Shown: positions 26,460 through 34,359 of the stretch, piece by piece | Layout of the letters: each line of letters begins with the position of its first letter | Position numbering within the stretch: position 1 is the first letter of the stretch | DNA from: Chitinophaga pinensis | GTDB taxonomy: Bacteria > Bacteroidota > Bacteroidia > B-17B0 > Aurantibacillaceae | DNA length: 35,741 bases | Reading direction: 5' to 3' | Assembly: GCA_945887955.1 (NCBI GenBank) | Contig: CAMCZO010000023.1 | Coordinates: 1-35,741 of the forward strand | Program-made: the position numbers and the translations under genes | The notes under the pieces: model-generated | What the model saw: only the letters and a program-made list of their open reading frames with translations | What the model was told of the DNA's origin: nothing | Database searches by the model: none

Positions 26460-27211
26460 GTTAGCTCTACAAATTGAGAAACAGATAATTGTTCTGGTCT
26501 TTTATCCAATAATGGATGGCGCACTTCATTATTATTAAATAAACTTCTAACTGAATTTCGAATAGTTTTTCTTCTTTGATTAAAAGCTGTTTTAATTACT
26601 TTTTTAAATAGAACCTCATCGCAATCTAATTTATTTATTTTATTTCTAGTTAAACGAATGACTGCGCTTTTTACTTTTGGGGGAGGATTAAAAACATTTT
26701 CGTTTACCGTAAATAAATACTCTATATCATAAAAAGCTTGAAGCAATACACTTAAAATACCATAAGCTTTAGTGCCTGGCTTTTCGGCAATTCGCAAAGC
26801 AACCTCTCTTTGAAACATTCCAACAACACAATCAATATGATTTTTGTTTTCTAAAACATTAAACATAATTTGACTCGAAATATTATAAGGAAAGTTTCCT
26901 ATCAAATTATATTTCTCTCCAATAAAAGGTTTTAAATCTGATTTTAAAAAATCGGCCATTATAATTTTACTACTTTGTTGAGGGTACTTATTTTTTAAAA
27001 AATTTACTGATTCAGTATCTAAATCTATGGCTAAAAATTTTTCTTGTGAATTAATTAAGAATTGCGTTAAAACTCCAGTGCCAGGGCCAACTTCAATAAT
27101 TGGGGTAACTTTATCTATTTCTAATAAAGAATTTACAATGTTTAGTGCAATAGTTTGATCAGTTAAAAAATGTTGGCCTAAATGTTTTTTTGCCCTTACA
27201 TAATCCTGCAT
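26426..27211 (-). CDS. rsmA: 16S rRNA dimethyladenosine transferase RsmA (KsgA)
   Basis: 261 residues from the ATG at 27211. An in-frame TTG at 27238 lies inside prfB and is less likely; MQDYVRAKKHLGQHFLTD is the family start. It dimethylates two adjacent adenosines in the 3'-terminal helix of 16S rRNA. Motifs: EVGPGTG at about 40-46 (SAM binding) and NFPYNIS (the NLPYN-type catalytic motif, with F in place of L). The C-terminal KTAFNQRRKTIRNSV is also typical. Convergent overlap of 34 bases with the GT4 gene; 13 bases downstream of prfB. Confidence 0.95.
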   Translation of the reverse strand: MQDYVRAKKHLGQHFLTDQTIALNIVNSLLEIDKVTPIIEVGPGTGVLTQFLINSQEKFLAIDLDTESVNFLKNKYPQQSSKIIMADFLKSDLKPFIGEKYNLIGNFPYNISSQIMFNVLENKNHIDCVVGMFQREVALRIAEKPGTKAYGILSVLLQAFYDIEYLFTVNENVFNPPPKVKSAVIRLTRNKINKLDCDEVLFKKVIKTAFNQRRKTIRNSVRSLFNNNEVRHPLLDKRPEQLSVSQFVELTQFIDESSKSL

Positions 27212-27224
27212 AAGAAAATTTGTT

Positions 27225-28314
27225 TTATTTACCCCCAAGGGCCATTAAATATACTTTTATTAACTCATCTAAATCACCATCTAAAACGGCTTCTGCATTT
27301 GTTATTTTAAATTCAGTACGATGATCGTTTACCATTTTATAAGGATGTAAAACATAACTTCGTATTTGCGACCCCCACTCTATTTTCATTTTGCCATCTT
27401 CAACTGCCCGTTTACTTTCATTTCTTTTACGTAATTCTAATTCATATAATTGAGAGCGTAACATTTGCATGGCCATTGATCGATTCCCTAATTGTGATCG
27501 TTCTACCTGACAAACCACAACTATTCCGCTTGGTTTATGAGTTAACTGAACCTTACTTTCTACCTTATTTACATTTTGACCCCCTGCGCCACCGCTTCTT
27601 GAGGTTGCAATTTCTATATCGGCTGGTTTAATATCTATTTCAATGGTATCGTCAACTATTGGGTAGACATAAACAGAAGCAAAACTGGTGTGTCGTTTTG
27701 CGTTAGAATCAAAAGGGCTTATTCTTACTAATCGATGAACACCGTTTTCTCCTTTTAAATAGCCATAAGCAAATTGCCCTTCTATTTGAATAGAAATAGA
27801 TTTTATACCTGCTACATCACCAGCATTATAATCTAATTCTTTAACTTTAAAATGATGTTTTTCGGCCCACATTAAATACATGCGCATTAACATGCTCGCC
27901 CAATCACAACTCTCGGTTCCGCCGGCACCAGCATTAATTTGTAATATACAATCCAAGCCGTCTTCTTCACTACGAAGCATATTCTTAAATTCTATTTCTT
28001 CTAGCTTATTCAAAGTAAGTTGAAACTCATTTTCAGTTTCTTCTTCGGTAGCATCGCCACTTTTAAAAAATTCGTAAAGTGTGTTTAAATCATCTATCTG
28101 TTTAGATAATTCATCAAAGGAAAAAGTCCAGCTTTTTATTTGCTTAACTTCGTTTAAAATTTTTTCGGCTTTTTTAGAATCGTTCCAAAAAGTTGGATCA
28201 AGGGTTTTTTCTTCAAGTAACTCTAAATCATGTTTCTTGCTATCGTAGTCAAAGAAACCCCCTCAACGCGATACTGCGATCATTCAAGTCTTTTAATTGT
28301 TCGTTTGTAAACAT
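27225..28314 (-). CDS. prfB: Peptide chain release factor 2, programmed +1 frameshift
   Basis: The true gene is in two frames. From ATG at 28314, 21 codons ([14 protein letters not shown]...) lead to AGGGGGTTTCTTTGAC at about 28248-28263, where the in-frame TGA at 28249-28251 follows CTT. Skipping one T moves to the frame that continues with [10 protein letters not shown] and runs to 27225, giving about 362 residues. This is the classic RF2 autoregulatory site: a Shine-Dalgarno-like AGGGGG, slippery CTT and TGA-C. It lets low RF2 levels raise RF2 synthesis. Downstream motifs are intact: SPF (stop-codon recognition) in '[13 protein letters not shown]' and GGQ in [13 protein letters not shown] search for an unshifted frame only recovers the last 262 codons. 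Confidence 0.96.
28248..28263 (-). promoter_or_regulatory. RF2 programmed +1 frameshift site
   Basis: On the minus strand AGGGGG, three bases, then CTT-TGA-C. Codon 22 is the TGA. Shine-Dalgarno-like pairing three bases before the slippery CTT codon promotes the shift; rare for a Bacteroidota gene, where Shine-Dalgarno motifs are little used for initiation, to keep this element. Confidence 0.93.
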
Positions 28315-28430
28315 GGAGTTAAAGGTATAAAAAATAAACAAAAGACCTTAAATTTTAAAAATAAATTTTAAAAATAAATTATTAGATTATTATTCATTCG
28401 ACTTGCTTCGTTTTAAGATTTTTATTTTTA

Positions 28431-28438
28431 TATTTTTG
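28431..28438 (+). promoter_or_regulatory. Putative -7 element for the T9SS cargo operon
   Basis: TATTTTTG matches TAnnTTTG and ends 7 bases before the ATG at 28446. A TTG at 28403-28405 is about 25 bases upstream, longer than ideal. Confidence 0.4.
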
Positions 28439-28445
28439 TATTATA

Positions 28446-30713
28446 ATGATTCGAAACATTTTTATTCTGATTTTATTTTTATTTTCTAAACATAGTATTG
28501 GTCAATTATTTGTGGCAAGAGATACCATTTGTGTAATCGAAAATAATTATGTTTTAAAAATGCCATGGGCCAATGGAATTAATTATTCTAATATTTCTAG
28601 TACAGATTTAAATTATGATGGTAAAAAAGATTTAGTTGTTTATGATAGACTAAATAATTTTGGCGCTGGAAGGTTTAGATGTTTTATAAATAATGGATCT
28701 TCTGGTCAAACTAAGTATTTATCTGCACCCGAATTAAGTTACCATTTTCCTCAAGTTTATGGATGGGCTATTTTATTAGATTACAATTGCGATGCTAAAG
28801 AAGATTTATTTTGTTATACTTCTTTAGGCATAATGGTATACAAGAATGTAAGTTCGCCAGCAAATCCTGTTCAATTTGTTATTGCGGATACACTTTTAGA
28901 ATCAAATTATAACCCAGGTGGCAATCCAACTTACGGAAATATATATGCAAGTTCAGTTGGTGTTCCTGGAATTTCTGATATAGATAATGATGGTGATCTT
29001 GATATTTTAACTTTTTCGCCAGGGGGCAGTTTAATTGAATATCATAAAAATATTCGTGTCGAATCTAATTTATCCTGCGAGGCTCTTAAATTTGAGTATT
29101 CAGATAATTGCTGGGGTAAAATTTCAGAAGGAGCTTGTTCAACAGATTTAAATTCAAACTTTTGTAATTCTCAAAAACCAAATATTTCTCAACCTATTTA
29201 TCTAAATAATAAAATTTATCATGCAGGCTCCTGCCTTACCTGTATAGATAGTGATGGCGATGGAGATAAAGATTTAATTTTAGGCGATATTTCTTGTAAC
29301 ACGTCTCAATACCTTCACAACACTGGTACTATTAACAATGCCTTATTTTCGGATACTACTAAATTGTATCCTAATTATCCAAACAAAAATAACACGACAC
29401 AAATTAAATTAAACAATTATCCTTGCACTTATTATTTAGATGTTGATAGTGACAATAAAAAAGATTTAATTGCAACGCCCAATTCGCCTGCTAGCGAAAA
29501 TTTTAAAAGCGTTTGGTTTTACAAAAACACAAGCACAACAAACACAGTAAATTTTCAATTTATAAAAAATAATTTTTTACAAGACGAAATGATTGAAGTG
29601 GGACAAAATTCATTTCCGGTATTAATAGATTATAATGCCGATGGCTTAAAAGATTTGATTATTGGCACATATGGTTATTATCTCAACTCCCAACAAAATC
29701 CGTTAAGTGCTCGATTAACCCTTTATCAAAATATTGGAACATTAGCACAACCCGTTTACTCTTTAATTACGCGCGATTATGCTGGATTAAGCAGCTATAG
29801 TTTTATTAATCAAATAATGCCTACTGTTGGAGATGTTGATAATGATAATGATGTTGATATTTGTTTTGGCACCTCGAGTGGTCAAATTCATTGGCTCGAA
29901 AATACTGCTGGGGCAAACAATCTTTGTAATTTTTCTATACTACACAATAATTCATTTTCAATCACTACAATTTCTTCATCTGCAGCTCCTCAATTATTCG
30001 ATTTAGACAAAGATGGTAAGCTAGATTTAATTATTGGAACTAAAAACGGAAAATTATCATTCTATAAAAATATTAGTCCTGTATCCTCATCGCCATCATT
30101 TAGTTTAGTGAGTTCATTTTTAGGAAATGTAGATGTAAAAAACAATCCAAATGTTTATGGTATTGATGGCTATGCCGTGCCTTATTTTTATAACGAGGGG
30201 GCTATTACAAAATTATTAGTTGGTTCGGTAGGCGGAACTATTTATTATTATTCCTTACCAAATAATATAAATTCTAATTTTAATTTTATTCGAAGCGATG
30301 TTAATTTTTTAAATGAAGGTGGCCAATCTGCCATTTGCTTTGAAGATGTAAATAATGATAATTTACGCGATTTATTTGTTGGTAATGCTTCAGGAGGTTT
30401 AAGTTTTTTTTCTTCCAAATCGCCATTGGTTATTATAAAGGAATTTACTTTCGAGCAATTATTAAAAAACATGAGTGTTTTTCCGAACCCAGTAAACGAA
30501 CTAATAAATATTAATATTAATGATCTTGAATTTGATGAAGGACATTTGATTATTAATGATATGCTCGGGCAAACTGTTTTAATACAAAATAATCTTATAA
30601 ATAATCAAACTATTTCTTTAAATCATTTAGCGCCGGGTATTTACTTTATAAAAACAACAATTAAAGTAAAATCACAAGTAGTAGAAGTCACAAAAAAAAT
30701 TATAAAAAATTAA
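28446..30713 (+). CDS. T9SS type A sorting domain protein with FG-GAP-like repeats
   Basis: 755 residues. Signal peptide at 1-19 (ILILFLFSKHSIGQ). At least seven repeats carry a calcium-binding-like D-x-D/N-x-D-G pattern followed by DL or DI, e.g. DIDNDGDLDILTF, DSDGDGDKDLILG, DYNADGLKDLIIG and DLDKDGKLDLIIG; these are FG-GAP/VCBS units, which build a beta-propeller. The last 80 or so residues, from MSVFPNPVNELININI to PGIYFIKT, form the type A C-terminal sorting domain, so the protein should be exported by the type IX system. It is likely surface-bound or released; adhesion is a guess. The next gene starts right after its stop. Confidence 0.9.
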   Translation: MIRNIFILILFLFSKHSIGQLFVARDTICVIENNYVLKMPWANGINYSNISSTDLNYDGKKDLVVYDRLNNFGAGRFRCFINNGSSGQTKYLSAPELSYHFPQVYGWAILLDYNCDAKEDLFCYTSLGIMVYKNVSSPANPVQFVIADTLLESNYNPGGNPTYGNIYASSVGVPGISDIDNDGDLDILTFSPGGSLIEYHKNIRVESNLSCEALKFEYSDNCWGKISEGACSTDLNSNFCNSQKPNISQPIYLNNKIYHAGSCLTCIDSDGDGDKDLILGDISCNTSQYLHNTGTINNALFSDTTKLYPNYPNKNNTTQIKLNNYPCTYYLDVDSDNKKDLIATPNSPASENFKSVWFYKNTSTTNTVNFQFIKNNFLQDEMIEVGQNSFPVLIDYNADGLKDLIIGTYGYYLNSQQNPLSARLTLYQNIGTLAQPVYSLITRDYAGLSSYSFINQIMPTVGDVDNDNDVDICFGTSSGQIHWLENTAGANNLCNFSILHNNSFSITTISSSAAPQLFDLDKDGKLDLIIGTKNGKLSFYKNISPVSSSPSFSLVSSFLGNVDVKNNPNVYGIDGYAVPYFYNEGAITKLLVGSVGGTIYYYSLPNNINSNFNFIRSDVNFLNEGGQSAICFEDVNNDNLRDLFVGNASGGLSFFSSKSPLVIIKEFTFEQLLKNMSVFPNPVNELINININDLEFDEGHLIINDMLGQTVLIQNNLINNQTISLNHLAPGIYFIKTTIKVKSQVVEVTKKIIKN

Positions 30714-32186
30714 TTGAAATTAATTAAAACATATTTAGCTTTTTATTTAATAATTCATTTATTTTCTTGTACAAAAGACACTGGTATAAATGAGAGCGGC
30801 AACTATCCAAAAGAGGTTGGAGCTTTAATTTTAACAAAATGTGCCACATCGGGGTGCCACAATTCAAAAAGTTATCAAGCGGCGTCCAATTTGAATTTAG
30901 AAACTTGGGAATCTCTTTTTTTGGGAAGCGAAAGTGGTTCGGCCGTAATTCCATTCAGTAGTCAATTTTCATCGTTGTGTTACTATATAAATACTTATCC
31001 CGAATTAGGTTCTCAAAATCAACCAACGATGCCATTAAATAATACTAAGCTCAGTAAAAGTGAGGTGCTTTTAATTAAAAACTGGATTGATGCTGGAGCT
31101 CCTGATATAAATGGAAAAATTAAGTGGGCCAACTATCCTAATCAAAAAAAATTATATTTAGTAAATCAAGGATGCGATGTTGTAACAGTTTTGGATAGCG
31201 AAACCCAATTGCCAATTCGATATGTAAAAGTTGGCAACAAATTAAATAGTACACCTCATCAAATACGAGTTTCGCCTGATGGCAAGTATTGGTACGTTTT
31301 ATTTATAAATCATAACATCTTACAAAAATATAAATGCAGCGATGATAGTTATGTTGGAGATATTCCTTTAACCCCTTTTGCTGCCGGAACTTCTAACCAA
31401 AGTATTGATAATGCTCAAGATTGGAATACCTTTGTGATTTCTAAAGATAGTAAAAAAGCGTATTGTGTTTCTTTTACAAATAATGGAAAAATAGCTGCTG
31501 TAGATTTAGAAAATAAAAAATTAATTCATTATCTACCTGGCTTTTCATATCCTCATGGCATTGCTTTAAATGACAAAGAAGATACGTTGTACATAACTTC
31601 GCAATACGGCAATTACATTACCAAATTAGATTCTGGTTTTTCTTATAAACAAGAATTTTCTATTCAGCCAGGTGTTACTTGGAATAATAATTCCTTGCTC
31701 GACCCACACGATATTATACTGGCGCCAAATAAACAAGAATTTTTAATTACTTGCCAAAAATCTAACGAGGTACGCGTTTTTAATATCGCTAATAACTCAA
31801 TTAACACTATTATTTCTAGTGGTATTTTTCCTCAAGAAATTATTTTTTCAAAAACACGCAACGAGTTTTTTGTGAGTTGTACAAATGATACTATTAAGTT
31901 TATCAATTCGCATGGGCTAATTACAAAAATTAACGCCAATAATTATCAAGATGTAAAACATTTAGCTTGTGGGTTTCAGCCCCATGGTATTGCCGCCGAC
32001 GAATCTAAAAACTTGTTGTATGTTCTTTCTCGAAATATTTCAGCTAAAGGGCCTTTATCTCATCATACCAGCCAATGCTCTGGCAAAAATGGTTTTGTTA
32101 ACTTTATTGATTTATCCTTATTTTCTTTATTGCAAAAAAAATACGAATTAAGCGTTGATCCATATTATATTTTTGCACAACCATAA
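30714..32186 (+). CDS. Lipoprotein with cytochrome-c-like CX4CH motif and YVTN-type propeller
   Basis: 490 residues. Starts at TTG immediately after the preceding stop. Lipobox LFSC with C19. Residues 38-115 look like a planctomycete-type cytochrome c domain: 'ILTKCATSGCHN' contains C43, C48 and H49 (CX4CH rather than CX2CH), with QPTMPL later as a possible Met ligand and 'LIKNWIDAGAP' at the end, typical of this domain. From about residue 140 there are repeats of a seven-bladed YVTN-like propeller ('KLYLVNQGCDVVTVLDSET', 'SPDGKYWYVLFIN', 'YPHGIALNDKEDTLYITSQYGN'). It may be an outer-membrane-anchored redox or binding protein; whether haem is attached is uncertain. Confidence 0.8.
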   Translation: MKLIKTYLAFYLIIHLFSCTKDTGINESGNYPKEVGALILTKCATSGCHNSKSYQAASNLNLETWESLFLGSESGSAVIPFSSQFSSLCYYINTYPELGSQNQPTMPLNNTKLSKSEVLLIKNWIDAGAPDINGKIKWANYPNQKKLYLVNQGCDVVTVLDSETQLPIRYVKVGNKLNSTPHQIRVSPDGKYWYVLFINHNILQKYKCSDDSYVGDIPLTPFAAGTSNQSIDNAQDWNTFVISKDSKKAYCVSFTNNGKIAAVDLENKKLIHYLPGFSYPHGIALNDKEDTLYITSQYGNYITKLDSGFSYKQEFSIQPGVTWNNNSLLDPHDIILAPNKQEFLITCQKSNEVRVFNIANNSINTIISSGIFPQEIIFSKTRNEFFVSCTNDTIKFINSHGLITKINANNYQDVKHLACGFQPHGIAADESKNLLYVLSRNISAKGPLSHHTSQCSGKNGFVNFIDLSLFSLLQKKYELSVDPYYIFAQP

Positions 32187-32189
32187 AAA

Positions 32190-32606
32190 ATGACAGTAAA
32201 CGAAGCTTTAAAAAAACAACCTCTTTTATTATTTGATGGTAAATGTGTTTTATGTAACCAAGCCATATTATTTTTTTTAAAACACGAAAAAAATAAAGAG
32301 CTACATTTTATTTCGATTGAATCAGAATTAGGTATTTCAATTAAAAATTATTTCGAAATAAATACTAAAACAGATAGTATGATTTTAATTAAAAATCATG
32401 ATGCGTTTATAAAATCTTGCGCAGCTTTACGTTTAACAAAATATATGAAAGGAGGCTGGCCTTTATTGATAGTTTTGGTTATCATTCCTCCTTTTATTCG
32501 TAATTTTTTTTACGATCTAATTGCTCGCCGCAGAAAAAAATGGTTTGGCGAATTAGAAAATTGTGCTTTATTAAAAAACGAAGACCGTTCACGTTTTTTA
32601 GCTTAA
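32190..32606 (+). CDS. DCC-family thiol-disulfide oxidoreductase (DUF393)
   Basis: 138 residues. It contains FDGKCVLCN at 15-23, the DxxCxxC motif that names the family, with C19 and C22 as a CX2C pair. The pattern 'KCVLCNQAILFFL..HE', with 'MILIK' and 'KSCAALRLTKYMKGGW' later, is typical. The protein is probably a membrane-associated thioredoxin-like redox protein. Three bases separate it from the preceding gene, so it belongs to the same operon; a link to haem-motif cysteine handling is only a guess. Convergent with comF, stops overlapping by 4 bases. Confidence 0.87.
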   Translation: MTVNEALKKQPLLLFDGKCVLCNQAILFFLKHEKNKELHFISIESELGISIKNYFEINTKTDSMILIKNHDAFIKSCAALRLTKYMKGGWPLLIVLVIIPPFIRNFFYDLIARRRKKWFGELENCALLKNEDRSRFLA

Positions 32607-33298
32607 AAATTTTTTGCAGCAAAAGCAATGCTGATAACCGAAATTTTAATTCCTTCAATATCTTTTATGGTTTGCCAGGCAGCATCAATTGTAGCTCCAG
32701 TAGTTATTACATCATCCACTAACAAAACATGTTTGTTTTCTAAAATTGAGGGGTTATTTATTTTAAAAACACCTTCAACATTTTGCCATCGTTCAAACTT
32801 TTTCTTTTTTGTTTGAGTGCTAGTTTCACTCAATCTTAGAATACAATTATTGAGCATTGGCCGTTCAAAAATTTCGGATAAGCCCTTAGCAAAACATTCG
32901 CTTTGATTATAGCCCCGTTGTTTAAGTTTGTTTTTATGAAGTGGAATAGGGATTAATAAATCAACATCATCTAAAATTGAATTCGCCTTGAGCAAATTTG
33001 CATAATAATTACCAAGCCAAATTCCAAGCCCCATTTGATTTTGATATTTTAAAGCGTGTATCAATTTTTGAACCCTCCCACTCTTTTCGAAATTAAAAAT
33101 ACAAAGCGCGTGAATCAGAGGAACTCGACCGGCAAATAGCAAATTAATTTCGTTAACAGACAAGAGGTGGTAATTACTATGGGGCAAGGTGATAATGCAT
33201 TGATTACAAATTAAATCTTCATGCTTATACAAATTCGAGCCACAGGCTTCGCAATACCTTGGATAAATTAATGATAAAAAATCGTTAATAAGTGTCAT
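32603..33298 (-). CDS. comF: ComF family phosphoribosyltransferase-like protein
   Basis: 231 residues. N-terminal zinc ribbon with C16, C19, C31 and C34. The phosphoribosyltransferase domain carries 'HVLLVDDVITTGATIDAA', the PRPP-binding motif, near residue 191, and 'PIPLHKNKLKQRGYNQSE' in the middle. ComF proteins take part in DNA uptake for natural transformation or in nucleotide handling. No other competence gene is in the window. Divergent from the coiled-coil membrane protein gene, with 44 bases between starts. Confidence 0.9.
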   Translation of the reverse strand: MTLINDFLSLIYPRYCEACGSNLYKHEDLICNQCIITLPHSNYHLLSVNEINLLFAGRVPLIHALCIFNFEKSGRVQKLIHALKYQNQMGLGIWLGNYYANLLKANSILDDVDLLIPIPLHKNKLKQRGYNQSECFAKGLSEIFERPMLNNCILRLSETSTQTKKKKFERWQNVEGVFKINNPSILENKHVLLVDDVITTGATIDAAWQTIKDIEGIKISVISIAFAAKNF

Positions 33299-33317
33299 AC
33301 AATTTATACTAAAATAC

Positions 33318-33325
33318 TATTTTTG
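33318..33325 (+). promoter_or_regulatory. Putative -7 element for the coiled-coil protein gene
   Basis: TATTTTTG in the divergent gap between comF and the next gene, 17 bases before the ATG at 33343; no convincing -33 box. Confidence 0.35.
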
Positions 33326-33342
33326 ATTGTTATATTTATGTT

Positions 33343-34260
33343 ATGAATCAAGAAAATGAAAAATCTTCCAAAAAACGCGGTTTACTTTTTTGGATAATTA
33401 TTGGTCTAACGACTACTAATGTTATTACCATTTGGCTTTTGGTTAACGAAAAAAGTAAAGTAGCAAATACCATTACTATTTCAGAAAAAATACTTGTTGA
33501 AAAAAATACTGTAGAAGTCGATTTAGTAAACTTACAGAAAGATTACCAGAATCTACAAACAAATGATGCGGCGATGCAATTAGACATTGATGCTAAGCGA
33601 GCAAGGATAGAAGTATTAATTAAAGAAGCTTCAAGACATAAAGGCGACGCAACTATTATTTCTAAATTAAAAATAGAAATGCAAACATTGAGAAGCATTA
33701 TGCAAAGTTATGTAAGAACTATTGATTCCTTAAACACCCTCAACCAAACCTTAGTAGCCGAAAAAAAAACAGTACTAAAACAATTAGGTTCTGAAAAAGA
33801 AAAACAAAGTGTATTAATAAAAGAAAAAGACGAATTAAAAAGTACCATTGCAAAAGGTAGTATTTTAAGTTGTTTTAATATTAGCGCAAAAGCTGTTTTA
33901 TATAAACGAGGGGGTAAAAAAGAATCGGAAACAAACAAGGCCCGAAAAACAGAAAAGATAAAAGTTAGTTTTAGTTTAGGCGAAAATAAAATTGCCAAGG
34001 CAGGCGAAAAAACAATTTACGTAAGAATAATGACACCAGATGGTAAAGAACTAGCTAAAAGTTATGATGATAATTGCCGCTTTAATTTTAACCAAAGCAG
34101 TGGTTATTTTGCTGGAAGAGAAACTTTAAATTATGCTAATGCCGAATTAAATGGAGTTACTTATTGCGAAGGCCAGGGCGAGTATGTGCCAGGAAATTAT
34201 ATTATTGAAATTACCTGCGATGGAGTTGTTATTGGCAACACCTCTTTAAAATTAGATTAA
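33343..34260 (+). CDS. Single-span membrane protein with coiled coil and C-terminal beta domain
   Basis: 305 residues. A basic N-terminus (SSKKRG) leads into one transmembrane helix at about 15-34 ('LLFWIIIGLTTTNVITIWLL'). Residues 50-180 are a long charged helical stretch with coiled-coil heptads ('VEVDLVNLQKDYQNLQTND', 'LVAEKKTVLKQLGSEKEKQS'). The last 110 residues form a beta-rich region with 'IYVRIMTPDGKELAKSYDDNC' and a final 'YIIEITCDGVVIGNTSLKLD'. The layout is known for uncharacterised Bacteroidota proteins; topology suggests the helical and beta parts face the periplasm. I do not recognise a function. Confidence 0.65.
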   Translation: MNQENEKSSKKRGLLFWIIIGLTTTNVITIWLLVNEKSKVANTITISEKILVEKNTVEVDLVNLQKDYQNLQTNDAAMQLDIDAKRARIEVLIKEASRHKGDATIISKLKIEMQTLRSIMQSYVRTIDSLNTLNQTLVAEKKTVLKQLGSEKEKQSVLIKEKDELKSTIAKGSILSCFNISAKAVLYKRGGKKESETNKARKTEKIKVSFSLGENKIAKAGEKTIYVRIMTPDGKELAKSYDDNCRFNFNQSSGYFAGRETLNYANAELNGVTYCEGQGEYVPGNYIIEITCDGVVIGNTSLKLD

Positions 34261-34308
34261 AAAAACGTATTTATTATTTTGGGTATCTATTTTAGTGGCC
34301 TTATAAAA

Positions 34309-34327
34309 TTGCTATAATCAATAGCAA
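34309..34327. repeat. Inverted repeat TTGCTAT-N5-ATAGCAA upstream of the recombinase
   Basis: Perfect 7-base arms (34309-34315 and 34321-34327) around AATCA, about 32 bases before the recombinase ATG. Could be an operator or recombinase-binding site. A second imperfect repeat sits directly after it. Confidence 0.4.
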
Positions 34328-34331
34328 GCAT

Positions 34332-34350
34332 TTACTTGTTTTTAAAGTAA
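34332..34350. repeat. Inverted repeat TTACTT-N7-AAGTAA upstream of the recombinase
   Basis: Arms 34332-34337 and 34345-34350 with a 7-base loop, ending 9 bases before the ATG. Together with the previous repeat it makes the recombinase leader unusually palindromic. Confidence 0.35.
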
Positions 34351-34359
34351 TTTAGAATA

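Noticed and set aside
28345-28380. Tandem 13-base AT-rich repeat ATTTTAAAAATAA upstream of the T9SS operon
   Set aside because: Only two copies of a low-complexity AT string in a divergent spacer; expected by chance at this base composition.
33708-33998. Minus-strand 96-codon frame opposite the coiled-coil gene
   Set aside because: Shadow of the coiled-coil coding strand; the composition is explained by the complementary lysine and glutamate codons.
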